Below are positions 50,199 through 61,017 of a stretch of 64,000 bases of DNA, in pieces. A program made the translations under genes and the position numbers. The notes under the pieces were generated by a model. That model was not told where the DNA came from. It saw only the letters and a list, made by a program, of their open reading frames with translations, and did no database searches. The DNA comes from Nonomuraea thailandensis. Lineage in GTDB: Bacteria; Actinomycetota; Actinomycetes; Streptosporangiales; Streptosporangiaceae. Positions within the stretch are counted from its first letter, which is position 1. Every line of letters starts with the position of its first letter. The stretch lies in contig NZ_JAMZEB010000002.1 of assembly GCF_024172165.1 (NCBI RefSeq), positions 372,001 to 436,000 on the forward strand, written 5' to 3'.

Positions 50199-51146
50199 AT
50201 GGCCAAGCCGTTCGCCTCGTCGGCGGATCTCGGCGAGAAACAACAGTCACTGGAGGTGCTCGCGGACGGCGTGTACGCGCTCACCGCCGAAGGCGACCCG
50301 AACGTGGGCGCGATCGAGGGCGAGGACTTCCTCGTCTGCTTCGAGGCGCTGGCCACCCCGGTGGCCGCCCGCGACTGGCTGGCCAGGCTGCGCGAGCACA
50401 CCACCAAGCCGATCCGCTATCTGGTGCTGTCGCACTACCACGCGGTCCGCGTGCTCGGCGCGTCGGCCTTCGGCGCGGACGTGATCGTGACGCACGAGAA
50501 GACCCGCGAGCTGATCGCCGAACGCGGAGAGCAGGACTGGGCCAGCGAGTACGCCAGGATGCCCCGCCTGTTCAAGGACCCCGCCTCGATCCCGGGCCTG
50601 ACCTGGCCGACGGCCACCTTCAGCGACCGCTTCACCATCGACCTCGGCGGCGGGCGCGGCGACCTGGTGCTGCAGTACTGCGGGCGCGGCCACACCGAGG
50701 GAGACCTGGTGGCGTGGCTGCCCAGGCACCGCATCCTGTTCGCCGGCGACCTCGTCGAGTCGCAGGCCGCCCTCTACACCGGCGACGCCTTCCACCGCGA
50801 CTGGTCCTCCGGCACCCTCGACCGGGTCGCCTCGCTCGGCGCCGAGACCCTGGTCGGCGGCAGAGGCGCGGTGGCCAGAGGCAAGGAGGGCGTCGAGTCG
50901 GCCATCGGGCAGACCCGCGACTTCCTGGCCGTGATGCTGCGCGAGGTGGGCGGGGCCGGGTCGCTGAAGGAGGCGTTCGAGCGCACGCACCGCGCCCTGG
51001 AGCCCCGCTACGGCCGCTGGCCGATCTTCGAGCACTGCCTGCCGTTCAACGTCTCCAGGCTCTGGGACGAGCTGCACGGCGTCGAGCGGCCGCGCGTGTG
51101 GACCGCCGAGCGCGACCGCCAGGTGTGGGACGAGCTGCAGTCATGA
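50199..51146 (+). CDS. MBL-fold metallo-hydrolase of an aromatic-degradation gene cluster
   Basis: 315 residues from ATG 50199, with GGGAGGAG upstream. Beta-lactamase-like fold: EVLADGVYALTAEGDPNVGAIEGEDFLVCFEA, the metal motif reduced to LSHYHAVRVLGA (HxHxDH has become HYHAVR), GRGHTEGDLVAWLP with the third His, and LFAGDLVES with the bridging Asp. Two canonical ligands (Asp and the second-site His) are replaced, so a mononuclear metal site is likely. Translationally coupled to the flavin monooxygenase. Reaction unknown; probably hydrolysis of a thioester or lactone intermediate. Confidence 0.82.
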   Translation: MAKPFASSADLGEKQQSLEVLADGVYALTAEGDPNVGAIEGEDFLVCFEALATPVAARDWLARLREHTTKPIRYLVLSHYHAVRVLGASAFGADVIVTHEKTRELIAERGEQDWASEYARMPRLFKDPASIPGLTWPTATFSDRFTIDLGGGRGDLVLQYCGRGHTEGDLVAWLPRHRILFAGDLVESQAALYTGDAFHRDWSSGTLDRVASLGAETLVGGRGAVARGKEGVESAIGQTRDFLAVMLREVGGAGSLKEAFERTHRALEPRYGRWPIFEHCLPFNVSRLWDELHGVERPRVWTAERDRQVWDELQS

Positions 51147-52678
51147 ACCAGGCGCAGGTCATCGTGGTCGGGGCCGGGCCGGTCGGGCAGAGCGCGGCGC
51201 TGCTGCTGGCCCGGTGGGGTGTGCAGGTGCTGGTGCTGGACCAGCGGCCGGGGCGGGGGAGCGGCGGGTCGAAGTCCATCTGCCAGCAGCGCGACGTGCT
51301 CGACATCTGGGCCGCCGCGGGCGCGGGCAAGGTGGCCGAGGAGGGGCTGGCCTGGACCACGGCCCGCACCTACTACCGCGACCGCGAGCTGTTCTCCTGG
51401 ACGTTCGAGCGCGAGGGGCCCCTGCCGCCGTGCGTGAACATCTCCCAGGCCCGCACCGAGCAGATCCTCGACGAGGCCATCGCCGGGCAGCCGCTCATCG
51501 AGGTGCGCTGGGACCACGAGGTCACGGGGCTGAGCCAGGACGCCTCCGGGGTGAGCGTGCACTGCGGCCAGCGGCGGCTGCGCGCGCCGTACGTGCTGGT
51601 CTGCGCGGGCGCCAGGGCGCAGGGGATCCGGGCGTCGCTGGGGGTGTCGTTCTCCGGGGAGACGTTCGCGGACCAGTTCCTGATCTGCGACATCAAGGCG
51701 GACCTGCCGGGCCTGGAGAGCGAGCGGCGCTTCTACTTCGACCCCGTCTGGAATCCGGGCCGCCAGGTGCTCATTCATCCGTGCCCCGGGGGCACGTACC
51801 GGATCGACTGGCAGATCGCGCCAGACTTCATCCCAACAGATGTCGATATATCGCGAAAAATCCGGCAAATCATCGGGGATCGGCCGTACGAGCTGCTCTG
51901 GCACAGCACGTACCGCTTCCACTCGCGGATCGCCTCCCGGATGCGGGTCGGGCGGGTCCTTCTGGCGGGCGACTGCGCCCATCTGGTGGCCCCGTTCGGC
52001 GCGCGCGGGCTCAACTCGGGCGTGCCGGACGCCGAGAACGCGGCCTGGAAGCTGGCCTTCGCGCTCAACGGCTGGGCCGGGCCCGAGCTGCTGGAGTCCT
52101 ACCACGCCGAACGGCACGCCGCCGCGCTGGAGAACCTGGAGATCACCGCCGCCACCATGCGCTTCCTCGCCCCCGGGAGTGTCGAGGAGCGGATGCGCAG
52201 GCGCGCGGCGCTGGAGGGCGGGCGGATCGAGGAGGTGGACTCGGGGCGGTTCGCCGAGCCGTTCTGGTACGTGGACTCGCCGCTCACCACCCCGGAGCCG
52301 GCCCGGCCCTTCCTGGGACGGCCGCCCAAGGGGGCCCTGTGCACGCCCGCGCCCGGCGTGATCCTGCCCGACCTGCCGCTGCCGGGAGGCAGATTGCGGG
52401 AGTTCACGCGGGACGGATTCCTCGTGCTGTTGGGCGATATGTGCGATTCGAGTTTGTTTGTGCAGGTCCTGGGCAAGGTCATACCGGCGCCGCTCGCCGT
52501 ACGCGGGCTCGCGGAGATGGATGGGACTGGCTCGCTCGCTGAGAGGCTCGGCGCCGGGCCGGATGAGGCATGGCTCATCAGGCCCGATTCCCACATCGCC
52601 GCGATCATCCCCCATGCGGGGCCGGAGTCGGTGGCGGCCGCTGTTAGCCGTGCGCTTGGCGGCTTTCCTGACACATGA
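51143..52678 (+). CDS. FAD-dependent aromatic-ring monooxygenase (MhpA/PheA-like)
   Basis: 511 residues, ATG overlapping the MBL stop. Group A flavoprotein hydroxylase: FAD-binding VVGAGPVGQSAALLLARWG at residues 8-26, a DG-type region around ICAGARAQGIRASLG, and the GD motif GRVLLAGDCAHLVAPFGARGLNSGVPDAENAAWKLA near 270-305. A thioredoxin-like C-terminal part follows (GGRLREFTRDGFLVLLG). Predicted to hydroxylate a phenolic ring using NAD(P)H and O2. With the MBL hydrolase and PaaK/PaaI it suggests catabolism of an aryl acid. Confidence 0.88.
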   Translation: MNQAQVIVVGAGPVGQSAALLLARWGVQVLVLDQRPGRGSGGSKSICQQRDVLDIWAAAGAGKVAEEGLAWTTARTYYRDRELFSWTFEREGPLPPCVNISQARTEQILDEAIAGQPLIEVRWDHEVTGLSQDASGVSVHCGQRRLRAPYVLVCAGARAQGIRASLGVSFSGETFADQFLICDIKADLPGLESERRFYFDPVWNPGRQVLIHPCPGGTYRIDWQIAPDFIPTDVDISRKIRQIIGDRPYELLWHSTYRFHSRIASRMRVGRVLLAGDCAHLVAPFGARGLNSGVPDAENAAWKLAFALNGWAGPELLESYHAERHAAALENLEITAATMRFLAPGSVEERMRRRAALEGGRIEEVDSGRFAEPFWYVDSPLTTPEPARPFLGRPPKGALCTPAPGVILPDLPLPGGRLREFTRDGFLVLLGDMCDSSLFVQVLGKVIPAPLAVRGLAEMDGTGSLAERLGAGPDEAWLIRPDSHIAAIIPHAGPESVAAAVSRALGGFPDT

Positions 52679-52696
52679 CCCCATAGGAGGACTGCG

Positions 52697-54130
<1,434 letters not shown>

Positions 54131-54425
54131 CCACGATCTGCGCCACCGACATGCCGACCCCCATGACGACGGCGTAACCGATCGCCTCGCCCATGCTGAC
54201 CTCGGGCGAGTCGGTGTCGATGGGCGGCTCCTTGCCGGTCGCCTTCTTCCAGGCGAACCCGAGGATCTTCCTGGCCGCCCACGCCGTCACGAGCCCCACC
54301 AGGCCGCCCACGACGCGCCAGGCGATATCGGGCTTGTCCTCCGCCATGCCGATCTCCCTTCCCCTTTGTAACGAACACTAGTCTCTAACGCCTGCCGGGC
54401 CTGCGAAGCCGTACCATAAGGAGGC

Positions 54426-56939
54426 ATGACTCAACAGCGACTACGCCATGCATCCATGCCCGACAAGCCGACCCTTGACGGCTTGGAGCAGGTATGGGTA
54501 GCTCGCTGGGAGGACGAGGGCACCTACCGCTTCGACAGGTCGGCGCCGCGCGAGCGGGTCTTCTCCATCGACACGCCGCCGCCGACCGTGTCCGGTTCCC
54601 TGCACGTGGGTCATGCCTTCTCCTACACGCACACCGACATCATGGCCCGCTACCAGCGGATGCTCGGCAAGACGGTGTTCTACCCGATCGGCTGGGACGA
54701 CAACGGCCTGCCGACCGAGCGCCGCGTGCAGAACGTCTACGGCGTGCGCTGCGACCCGTCGCTGCCGTACGACCCCGACTTCGTGCCGCCGGACAAGCCG
54801 GGCAAGCGGGAGATCTCCATCTCCCGGCGCAACTTCGTGGAGCTGTGCCACAAGCTGACCGCCATCGACGAGCAGGCCTACGAGGAGATGTGGCGGCGCA
54901 TCGGCCTGTCGGTGGACTGGTCGCTGCTCTACACCACGATCGGCGACGAGTCGCGGGCGGTGGCGCAGCGGGCGTTCCTGCGCAACCTGCTGCGCGGCGA
55001 GGCCTACCTGGCCGAGGCGCCGACGCTGTGGGACGTGTCGTTCCGCACCGCCGTGGCCCAGGCCGAGCTGGAGGACCGGGAGTGGCCCGGCGCCTTCCAC
55101 AAGATCTCCTTCTACGGCGAGAAGGGGCCCGTCCACATCGAGACGACCCGGCCCGAGCTGATCCCGGCCTGCGTGGCGCTGGTCGCCCATCCCGACGACG
55201 AGCGCTACCAGGAGCTGTTCGGCACCTCGGTGCTGACGCCGCTGTTCGGGGTCGAGGTGCCGGAGCTGGCCCACCGCCTGGCCGAGCCCGACAAGGGCAC
55301 GGGCATCGCGATGATCTGCACGTTCGGCGACCTCACCGACGTCACCTGGTGGCGGGAGCTGCACCTGCCCACCCGGCCCGTGATCGGCTGGGACGGCCGG
55401 CTGCTGCCCGAGCCGCCGGAGGGCGTGGACGCCGAGCCGTACAAGGAGCTGGCCGGCAAGACCGTGCACAGCGCCCGCGAGCGCATCGTGGAGCTGCTGC
55501 GCGAGTCCGGCGACCTCGACGGCGAGCCCCGTCCGGTGCAGCGCACGGTGAAGTTCTTCGAGAAGGGCGACAGGCCCCTGGAGATCGTCACCACCCGCCA
55601 GTGGTACATCCGCAACGGCGGGCGCGACGAGGAGCTGCGCGAGCGGCTGCTGGCGCGCGGGCGGGAGCTGACCTGGCACCCGCCGCACATGCGGGTGCGC
55701 TACGACAACTGGGTCGAGGGGCTCACCGGCGACTGGCTGATCTCGCGGCAGCGCTTCTTCGGCGTGCCGTTCCCCGTGTGGTATCCGATCGACGAGTCCG
55801 GGCAGCCCGTCCACGACGCGCCGATCCTGCCCACCGAGGAGATGCTGCCGGTCGACCCGTCCTCCGACGTGCCGCCCGGCTACACCGAGGAGCAGCGCGG
55901 CGTGCCCGGCGGCTTCATGGCCGACCCCGACGTCATGGACACCTGGGCCACCTCGTCGCTGACGCCGCAGATCGCCGGCCGGTGGGGCACCGACGACGAG
56001 CTGTTCCGCGGCGTCTACCCCGCCGACCTGCGGGCGCAGAGCCACGAGATCATCCGCACCTGGCTGTTCGCGACCGTGGTCAGGTCGCACTACGAGTTCG
56101 GCACGCTGCCGTGGAGCGACGTGGCGATCTCGGGGTGGATCCTCGACCCCGACCGCAAGAAGATGTCCAAGTCCAAGGGCAACGTCGTCACCCCGATCGA
56201 CCTGCTGGAGCAGCACGGCTCCGACGCGGTGCGCTACTGGGCGGCCAACGGCCGCTACGGCGTCGACACCGCCTTCGACGCCGGGCAGCTCAAGGTGGGG
56301 CGGCGGCTGGCCATCAAGATCCTGAACGCCTCGAAGTTCGTGCTGGGGCTGGCCGCCGAGGAGTCCGCCGCCGAGGTGAGCGAGCCGCTCGACCTGGCCA
56401 TGCTGGCGGCGCTGTCCGACGCCGTGCGCGAGGCCACGGCGGCGTTCGAGGGTTACGACCACACGCGGGCCATCGAGGCCGTGGAGCGGTTCTTCTGGGC
56501 GTTCTGCGACGACTACGTGGAGCTGGTCAAGGCCAGGGCGTACGAGTCCGGCGCCGCCTCGGCCTCGGCGCACGCGGCGCTGCGGCAGGCGCTGGACGTG
56601 CTGCTGCGGCTGTTCGCGCCGTTCCTGCCGTTCGTGACCGAGGAGGTGTGGTCGTGGTGGCGCGACGGCTCCGTGCACCACGCCTCCTGGCCCGCGGTGG
56701 AGCGCGGCGCGGGCGACCCGGCCGTGCTGAGCGTGGCCTCCGAGGTGCTCGGGCAGGTGCGCAAGGCCAAGTCCGAGGCCAAGCAGTCGATGCGGGCCGA
56801 GGTGTCGCGGCTGACCGTGTGGGCGCCCGACGTGGAGCTGGTGCGGCAGGCGCAGGACGACCTGTGCGCGGCGGGCAACGTCGAGGAGTTCGTGCTGGAG
56901 TACGGTGACACGCTCAAGGTCGAGGTGCAGCTGGGCTGA
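54426..56939 (+). CDS. valS: Valyl-tRNA synthetase
   Basis: 837 residues from ATG 54426, with AAGGAGG upstream. Class I synthetase: HVGH at about 60 (PTVSGSLHVGHAFSYTHTD), connective-peptide editing domain with IETTRPELIPACVALVAHPDDERY, SRQRFFGVPFPVWY, DPDVMDTWATSSLTPQ, and KMSKSKGN near 578. The anticodon-binding helices follow to residue about 790. Compared with E. coli ValS (951 residues) the C-terminal coiled-coil tail is absent, which is normal for the shorter type. Charges tRNA-Val and edits threonine. Essential if it is the only copy; a hairpin follows the stop. Confidence 0.95.
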   Translation: MTQQRLRHASMPDKPTLDGLEQVWVARWEDEGTYRFDRSAPRERVFSIDTPPPTVSGSLHVGHAFSYTHTDIMARYQRMLGKTVFYPIGWDDNGLPTERRVQNVYGVRCDPSLPYDPDFVPPDKPGKREISISRRNFVELCHKLTAIDEQAYEEMWRRIGLSVDWSLLYTTIGDESRAVAQRAFLRNLLRGEAYLAEAPTLWDVSFRTAVAQAELEDREWPGAFHKISFYGEKGPVHIETTRPELIPACVALVAHPDDERYQELFGTSVLTPLFGVEVPELAHRLAEPDKGTGIAMICTFGDLTDVTWWRELHLPTRPVIGWDGRLLPEPPEGVDAEPYKELAGKTVHSARERIVELLRESGDLDGEPRPVQRTVKFFEKGDRPLEIVTTRQWYIRNGGRDEELRERLLARGRELTWHPPHMRVRYDNWVEGLTGDWLISRQRFFGVPFPVWYPIDESGQPVHDAPILPTEEMLPVDPSSDVPPGYTEEQRGVPGGFMADPDVMDTWATSSLTPQIAGRWGTDDELFRGVYPADLRAQSHEIIRTWLFATVVRSHYEFGTLPWSDVAISGWILDPDRKKMSKSKGNVVTPIDLLEQHGSDAVRYWAANGRYGVDTAFDAGQLKVGRRLAIKILNASKFVLGLAAEESAAEVSEPLDLAMLAALSDAVREATAAFEGYDHTRAIEAVERFFWAFCDDYVELVKARAYESGAASASAHAALRQALDVLLRLFAPFLPFVTEEVWSWWRDGSVHHASWPAVERGAGDPAVLSVASEVLGQVRKAKSEAKQSMRAEVSRLTVWAPDVELVRQAQDDLCAAGNVEEFVLEYGDTLKVEVQLG

Positions 56940-56950
56940 GCGGTCCCCTT

Positions 56951-56983
56951 CTGACGCCCGGGCGCGTGCGCGCCCGGCGTCAG
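56951..56983. terminator. Hairpin terminator between valS and the ArsR-family gene
   Basis: CTGACGCCCGGGCGCG pairs with CGCGCCCGGCGTCAG with one bulged C. It begins 12 nt after the valS stop and includes the stop codon of the convergent ArsR gene, so it can serve both. Confidence 0.75.
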
Positions 56984-57582
56984 GCGTCTCCGCCGGTGTC
57001 CCTGTCGGTGTCTCCGCTGATGTCTCCGCTGATGTCCCTGCTGATGTCCCTGCTGATGTCCCTGCTGGCGTCCCTGCTGACGTCTCTGTGGAGGGCGAAG
57101 AACAGCGAGTACGCCTTCCCGTCCGCCGGCGGCTGCCGGTAGCAGAACTCGTCGAACACCTCTCGGAGGCGTTCGAGCAGCTCGGCGTGGCCCTCGGGGG
57201 TGAGCCTGAGCCCGAGCCTGGTGAAGCTGACCTCCTCGATGTCCACCATCCTGACCTCCTCCAGGAAGGCGTCGAGCATGGCGGCCCTGCCGCCGGTCAC
57301 GCCGCTCTCGCGGACGTCCATCTCCCACGACTTGCCCGTGGCCCGGTAGGGGATCTCGGTCGAGCCGCGCGGGCCGGGCCTGCTCGGCTCGGCCGCCAGG
57401 AAGCCGGTCTCCACCAGCTTGCGGACGTGGTGCAGGGTCGTGGCGGGGTTGGCGCCGAGCCGGTCGGCGATCTCCTTGTTGGTCAGTGCCTGGTCCAGGC
57501 AGAGGCGCAGGATGCGCAGCCGGATGGCGGAGGCCAGCGCGCGGGCCTCGGCCTCGGTCGCGGGGCGGCGTCGGGTGCCCAT
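56980..57582 (-). CDS. ArsR-family (winged-helix) repressor with a DISR-repeat C-terminal tail
   Basis: 200 residues from ATG 57582. The winged helix covers residues 12-75 (LASAIRLRILRLCLDQALTNKEIADRLGANPATTLHHVRKLVETGFLAAE), followed by an effector region with EEVRMVDIEEVSF. No metal-binding cysteines, so a non-metal effector is expected. The last 35 residues are tandem tetrapeptides of the RDIS/GDIS type, encoded by 12-bp repeats (56995-57085). It diverges from the MFS transporter gene, the obvious target, and the shared promoter holds a strong operator. Confidence 0.88.
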   Translation of the reverse strand: MGTRRRPATEAEARALASAIRLRILRLCLDQALTNKEIADRLGANPATTLHHVRKLVETGFLAAEPSRPGPRGSTEIPYRATGKSWEMDVRESGVTGGRAAMLDAFLEEVRMVDIEEVSFTRLGLRLTPEGHAELLERLREVFDEFCYRQPPADGKAYSLFFALHRDVSRDASRDISRDISRDISGDISGDTDRDTGGDA

Positions 57583-57595
57583 GGGAGGCCACCCT

Positions 57596-57633
57596 ACAAC
57601 CGGTTGAAATTCGTCAATCGGTTGTGAGAGGTT
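57596..57633. promoter_or_regulatory. ArsR-type operator overlapping the MFS promoter
   Basis: Two palindromic decamers, CAACCGGTTG (57597-57606) and CAATCGGTTG (57615-57624), stand 18 bp apart; with the flanking bases they form one larger inverted repeat (ACAACCG ... CGGTTGT). A -35-like TTGAAA (57604-57609), an 18-bp spacer and GAGGTT (57628-57633) lead to GTG 57641 after 7 nt. A repressor bound here would cover the -35 and spacer of the MFS promoter and also sits 14 bp upstream of the arsR start. Confidence 0.75.
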
Positions 57634-57640
57634 CTGACTC

Positions 57641-58870
57641 GTGAGCCTCTTACGCGAGCACGACTTCCGGGGGCTGTTCCTGGCGGACTCCGCCAGCCAG
57701 GTGGGCACCCAGCTCCTGTTCCTGGCCCTCCCCCTGGTGGCGGTGACCGCGCTGGACGCCTCGGCGTTCGAGCTGGGGCTGCTGACCGCGTGCGAGACGC
57801 TGGCGTTCGTGGTGATCGGGTTGCCCGCCGGCGCGATCGTGGACCGGCGGCGCAAGCGCATGGTGATGGTGGTCAGCGACTGGGCGCGGGCGCTGGCGCT
57901 GGCCTCCGTGCCGCTCGCCTGGTGGCTGGGCGTGCTGACGATGTACCAGCTCTACGCCGTGGCGCTGGTGCTCGGCGTGTTCACCGTGTTCTTCGACGCC
58001 GCGTACCAGAGCTACCTGCCACACCTCGTCGGGCGCGAGCGGCTGGTCGAGGGCAACTCCACGCTGGAGATCGTGCGGACGGTGGCGCAGCTCGGCGGGC
58101 CGAGCGTCGGCGGCTACCTGATCCAGTTCCTCACCGCGCCGTTCGCGCTGGTCGTCACCGTGGCCGGATTCGCCTGGTCGGCGCTGTGCCTGGGCACCAT
58201 CCGCAAGCGGGAGACGCGCCAGGAGCGGCCCCGCGCGCATCTGGCCAAGGAGATCGGCGAGGGCGTCAGGTTCGTGTTCGGGCACCGGCTGCTGCGCCGC
58301 ATCGCCGGCTGCACCGGCACCGCGAACCTGTTCGGCGCGATCGCCCACCCCATGCTCCTGCTGCTGCTGGCCGGGGAGCTGAAGGTGAGCGCGGGCACGA
58401 TCGGCCTGCTCATGGCCGCCGGCGGGCTCGGCGGCCTGGTGGGCGCGGTGCTCAACGCCCGGCTGGCCCGGTGGCTGGGGCAGGGGCCGACGATGTGGCT
58501 GGCCATCGTGATCCCCGCGCCGCTGACGTTCCTGCTGCCGTGGGTGCAGGACGACTGGCGGCTCGGCCTGGTCGTCGTCTACGAGTTCTTCGTCGGGGCG
58601 GGCGTGGTCGTCTACAACGTCACCCAGCTCAGCTTCCGCCAGGCCGCGACGCCCGAGGAACTGCTGGGCCGGATGAACGCCACCATGCGCTTCCTCGTCT
58701 GGGGGACGATGCCGCTGGGCGGGCTGCTCGGCGGCGTGCTGGGCGAGGTGATCGGCGTCAGGAGCACGCTGGTGGTCGCCGGTGTCGGGGCCTGCCTGGC
58801 GTTCCTGTGGGTGTTCACCTCGCCCATGCGGACGATGCGGGAGCTGCCCGTGGTGGAGGAGCGTCAGTAG
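57641..58870 (+). CDS. MFS transporter, enterobactin-exporter-like group
   Basis: 409 residues from GTG 57641. Twelve hydrophobic segments; N-terminal LREHDFRGLFLADSASQVGTQLLFLALPLVAV and loop PAGAIVDRRRKRMVMVVSDWARAL carry the MFS signature of the MFS_3 (EntS-like) group that exports siderophores and drugs. The central loop RKRETRQERPRAHLAKEIGEGVRFVFGHRLLRR is typical. Divergent from and probably repressed by the ArsR-family protein. Its stop overlaps the convergent hydrolase gene by 7 bp. Confidence 0.9.
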   Translation: MSLLREHDFRGLFLADSASQVGTQLLFLALPLVAVTALDASAFELGLLTACETLAFVVIGLPAGAIVDRRRKRMVMVVSDWARALALASVPLAWWLGVLTMYQLYAVALVLGVFTVFFDAAYQSYLPHLVGRERLVEGNSTLEIVRTVAQLGGPSVGGYLIQFLTAPFALVVTVAGFAWSALCLGTIRKRETRQERPRAHLAKEIGEGVRFVFGHRLLRRIAGCTGTANLFGAIAHPMLLLLLAGELKVSAGTIGLLMAAGGLGGLVGAVLNARLARWLGQGPTMWLAIVIPAPLTFLLPWVQDDWRLGLVVVYEFFVGAGVVVYNVTQLSFRQAATPEELLGRMNATMRFLVWGTMPLGGLLGGVLGEVIGVRSTLVVAGVGACLAFLWVFTSPMRTMRELPVVEERQ

Positions 58871-61017
58871 TCGCAGACCCCTGTCGGGAAGATCTGCTTC
58901 AGCCTGGCCCGCTGGCCGGCGTCCGGCCGCCACGAGCCGTACAGGCCCCTGGCGATCGCGCGCTCGACCGGCTGAAGCCGGCACTTGTACACGCCGCCCT
59001 CGATCGGGCCGCCCGCCACCGTGCGCGAGGTCCCGTGGAGCGGGAAGCGCTGGGTGCACGGGCCGGGGGCGCGGCGGTCGAGGACGCCGTCCCAGACGTT
59101 CGGGCCGGCGGCCAGCTCGGTGCCGTCGGTGGCGAAGCAGCGGTCCACGGCCTGGGGCGGCCGGTTCCCGGCGACGCCGCGCGCCGGATATTTCCGGATA
59201 TTGGCCATCCAGGCGTCGATCACCCGCAGCGCCTCGGGCGTCTGGTCGAACCTCGGCCCGTCAGGGCGGGCGTCCGTGAACCAGATGACCTGGTTCCCGG
59301 CCCGGCCGTCGTGGTCCAGCATGCGCTTCCTGGAGGCGAACGACTGGTGCGCGTTGTGCATGTCAAGCTGCTCCTCCAGGTAGTGCCGCCAGTCGATGAC
59401 CGGCAGGTCGACGTCGCCGCCGAACACCAGGCCGCTGCCGCGCACGTTCCTGATCGCCACCGGGTCGCCGGTACGCCTCGGGGCGGGATCGCCGCCCAGG
59501 TTCGCGTTGCGGGCGCTCCACGGGTCGAAGTCGGCCGGGCAGGCGGACGGCACGAACGGGCAGCCCTCCTGCACCATGTCGGCCGCCTCCTTCCACGAGC
59601 CCGCCTCGGCGTTCAGGCCGAGGAACTCCTCCGGGGTGATCACGCCGTCCGTCAGCGCCTTGAGGCCGTACTGGACGCCCACGTTGTCCCACGTCGAACG
59701 GGCGTAGCCCTGCTCGTCCACCCCGTACACCTTGCGCAGGTCGTCCCAGTGCGTCCACTGGACGGTGTCCTTGACGCCCGGCGGGTCCATGCGCTGCCAC
59801 TCGGGATCGTTGTTGCTCGTCCACAGCGGGTTCATGGTCAGCGGGGTCAGGCCGCGCCAGCCGTTGACGCACTCGTCGGAGCCCGGCCTGCCGGTGGTCG
59901 GGTTGACGACGGTGTCGCTGGCGTTCATGCCGATCAGGGCCGTGCGATCGTCCCACCGCGCCCAGCGGGGACGCGCGTCCATGTAACGTTCGAGCAGCTC
60001 GCAGTCGCCCACGTGGATGGTCTGGGTGACCATGTCCGGGTAGGAGTACTGCGGGATCGCTGCGTCGATCACCCGGTCGCCGTGGTTCTGGGCGTAGATG
60101 TACTGCTGGATGGCGCCGCCCGAGCCGCCGACCCCGACCGTGTAGAGCGGCAGGCCGTGCCGCTCGACGAAGCGCTCCTTGACCATCAGGGCCGTCTCGC
60201 CGCCGAGGATGAGGTTGTAGTGGGTCGAGGTGCGGGTGCCCGAGGAGTGCAGGATCGCGTAGCCCTGGCCCAGGCCGTACGGGTCCAGGGCGCTGCCGCC
60301 GAGGGTGCCCTGGTCGTGGCCGATGCCCACGCCGCCGTCGAAGCGGTACATCGCCCTGCCGTTCCAGCCGTCCTCCAGCATGGCGATCGAGTAGAGGAAG
60401 CGGTTGATCACGCCGCGCTCCCGCCGGACCACGAAGTCGGCCGTGCGGCCGTCCAGCAGCGTGGTCGTGGCCAGGTCGGCGGGGCGGCCCTGCTCCGGCA
60501 TCGGCTTGTACGTGCCGTCCATGGAGCGGTAGAGGCGGTCGGTGACCGTGGGGGCGAAGCAGTCCCTGCTCCAGCCGCCGGTGACGCGCATGCCCTGGCC
60601 GTCCTGGTTGTCCGCGACGGGCGGGCCCAGGCCGCTGCGCTCGGTCTTGCACAGGAACGGGTACTGGTGGGCGCCCGAGAAGACCGGGCCCTGGACGGGG
60701 TGGTTGCGGATCCTCATCGTGCGCCTGTGCGGCCACGCCGTGGCGGTGATCGTGTTGTCGCCGGCGGCGAGGCCGCTCACCAGGCCGGTGAGATCGTCCC
60801 TGGTCTGCTTGAAGGCCGCCGTGACGTCCTCGCCGTTGCGGAGCACCCTGAGCCGGGCGCCGCCCGTGCCGCGGACTCTGATCAGGGCGTCGCCGCCGGT
60901 CACCTGGTCGGGGCGGCTGGAGAGCACCTCCAGCGCCAGGGCGGCGCGGGAGGCGTACGCGGGGGCGGGGGCGGCGACGAGGGACGCCAGCACGGTGAGG
61001 ACCATCACAGCCTTCAT
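58864..61017 (-). CDS. Secreted DUF6351-family alpha/beta-hydrolase-like protein
   Basis: 717 residues from ATG 61017. A signal peptide ends near residue 22 (APAYA-S). A beta-rich N-domain (30-110, ALALEVLSSRPDQVTGGDALIRVRG) is followed by a large hydrolase-like region with the nucleophile elbow GVGGSGGAIQQY (Ser about 297). The family, DUF6351, is annotated in actinomycetes and proteobacteria without a proven substrate; its elbow and size recall tannase/feruloyl-esterase or PHB-depolymerase-type enzymes. Several cysteines in the C-terminal half (CETC-poor, e.g. DRCFATDG, GPCTQRF, YKCRLQPV, GVCDY) suggest disulfides in the extracellular space. Divergent from the AI-2E-like permease gene. Confidence 0.82.
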   Translation of the reverse strand: MKAVMVLTVLASLVAAPAPAYASRAALALEVLSSRPDQVTGGDALIRVRGTGGARLRVLRNGEDVTAAFKQTRDDLTGLVSGLAAGDNTITATAWPHRRTMRIRNHPVQGPVFSGAHQYPFLCKTERSGLGPPVADNQDGQGMRVTGGWSRDCFAPTVTDRLYRSMDGTYKPMPEQGRPADLATTTLLDGRTADFVVRRERGVINRFLYSIAMLEDGWNGRAMYRFDGGVGIGHDQGTLGGSALDPYGLGQGYAILHSSGTRTSTHYNLILGGETALMVKERFVERHGLPLYTVGVGGSGGAIQQYIYAQNHGDRVIDAAIPQYSYPDMVTQTIHVGDCELLERYMDARPRWARWDDRTALIGMNASDTVVNPTTGRPGSDECVNGWRGLTPLTMNPLWTSNNDPEWQRMDPPGVKDTVQWTHWDDLRKVYGVDEQGYARSTWDNVGVQYGLKALTDGVITPEEFLGLNAEAGSWKEAADMVQEGCPFVPSACPADFDPWSARNANLGGDPAPRRTGDPVAIRNVRGSGLVFGGDVDLPVIDWRHYLEEQLDMHNAHQSFASRKRMLDHDGRAGNQVIWFTDARPDGPRFDQTPEALRVIDAWMANIRKYPARGVAGNRPPQAVDRCFATDGTELAAGPNVWDGVLDRRAPGPCTQRFPLHGTSRTVAGGPIEGGVYKCRLQPVERAIARGLYGSWRPDAGQRARLKQIFPTGVCDY

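Noticed and set aside
54441..56681. 746-codon open frame antisense to valS
   Set aside because: It is a codon-position shadow of valS: repetitive Arg/Gly/Val/His composition and no family motif.
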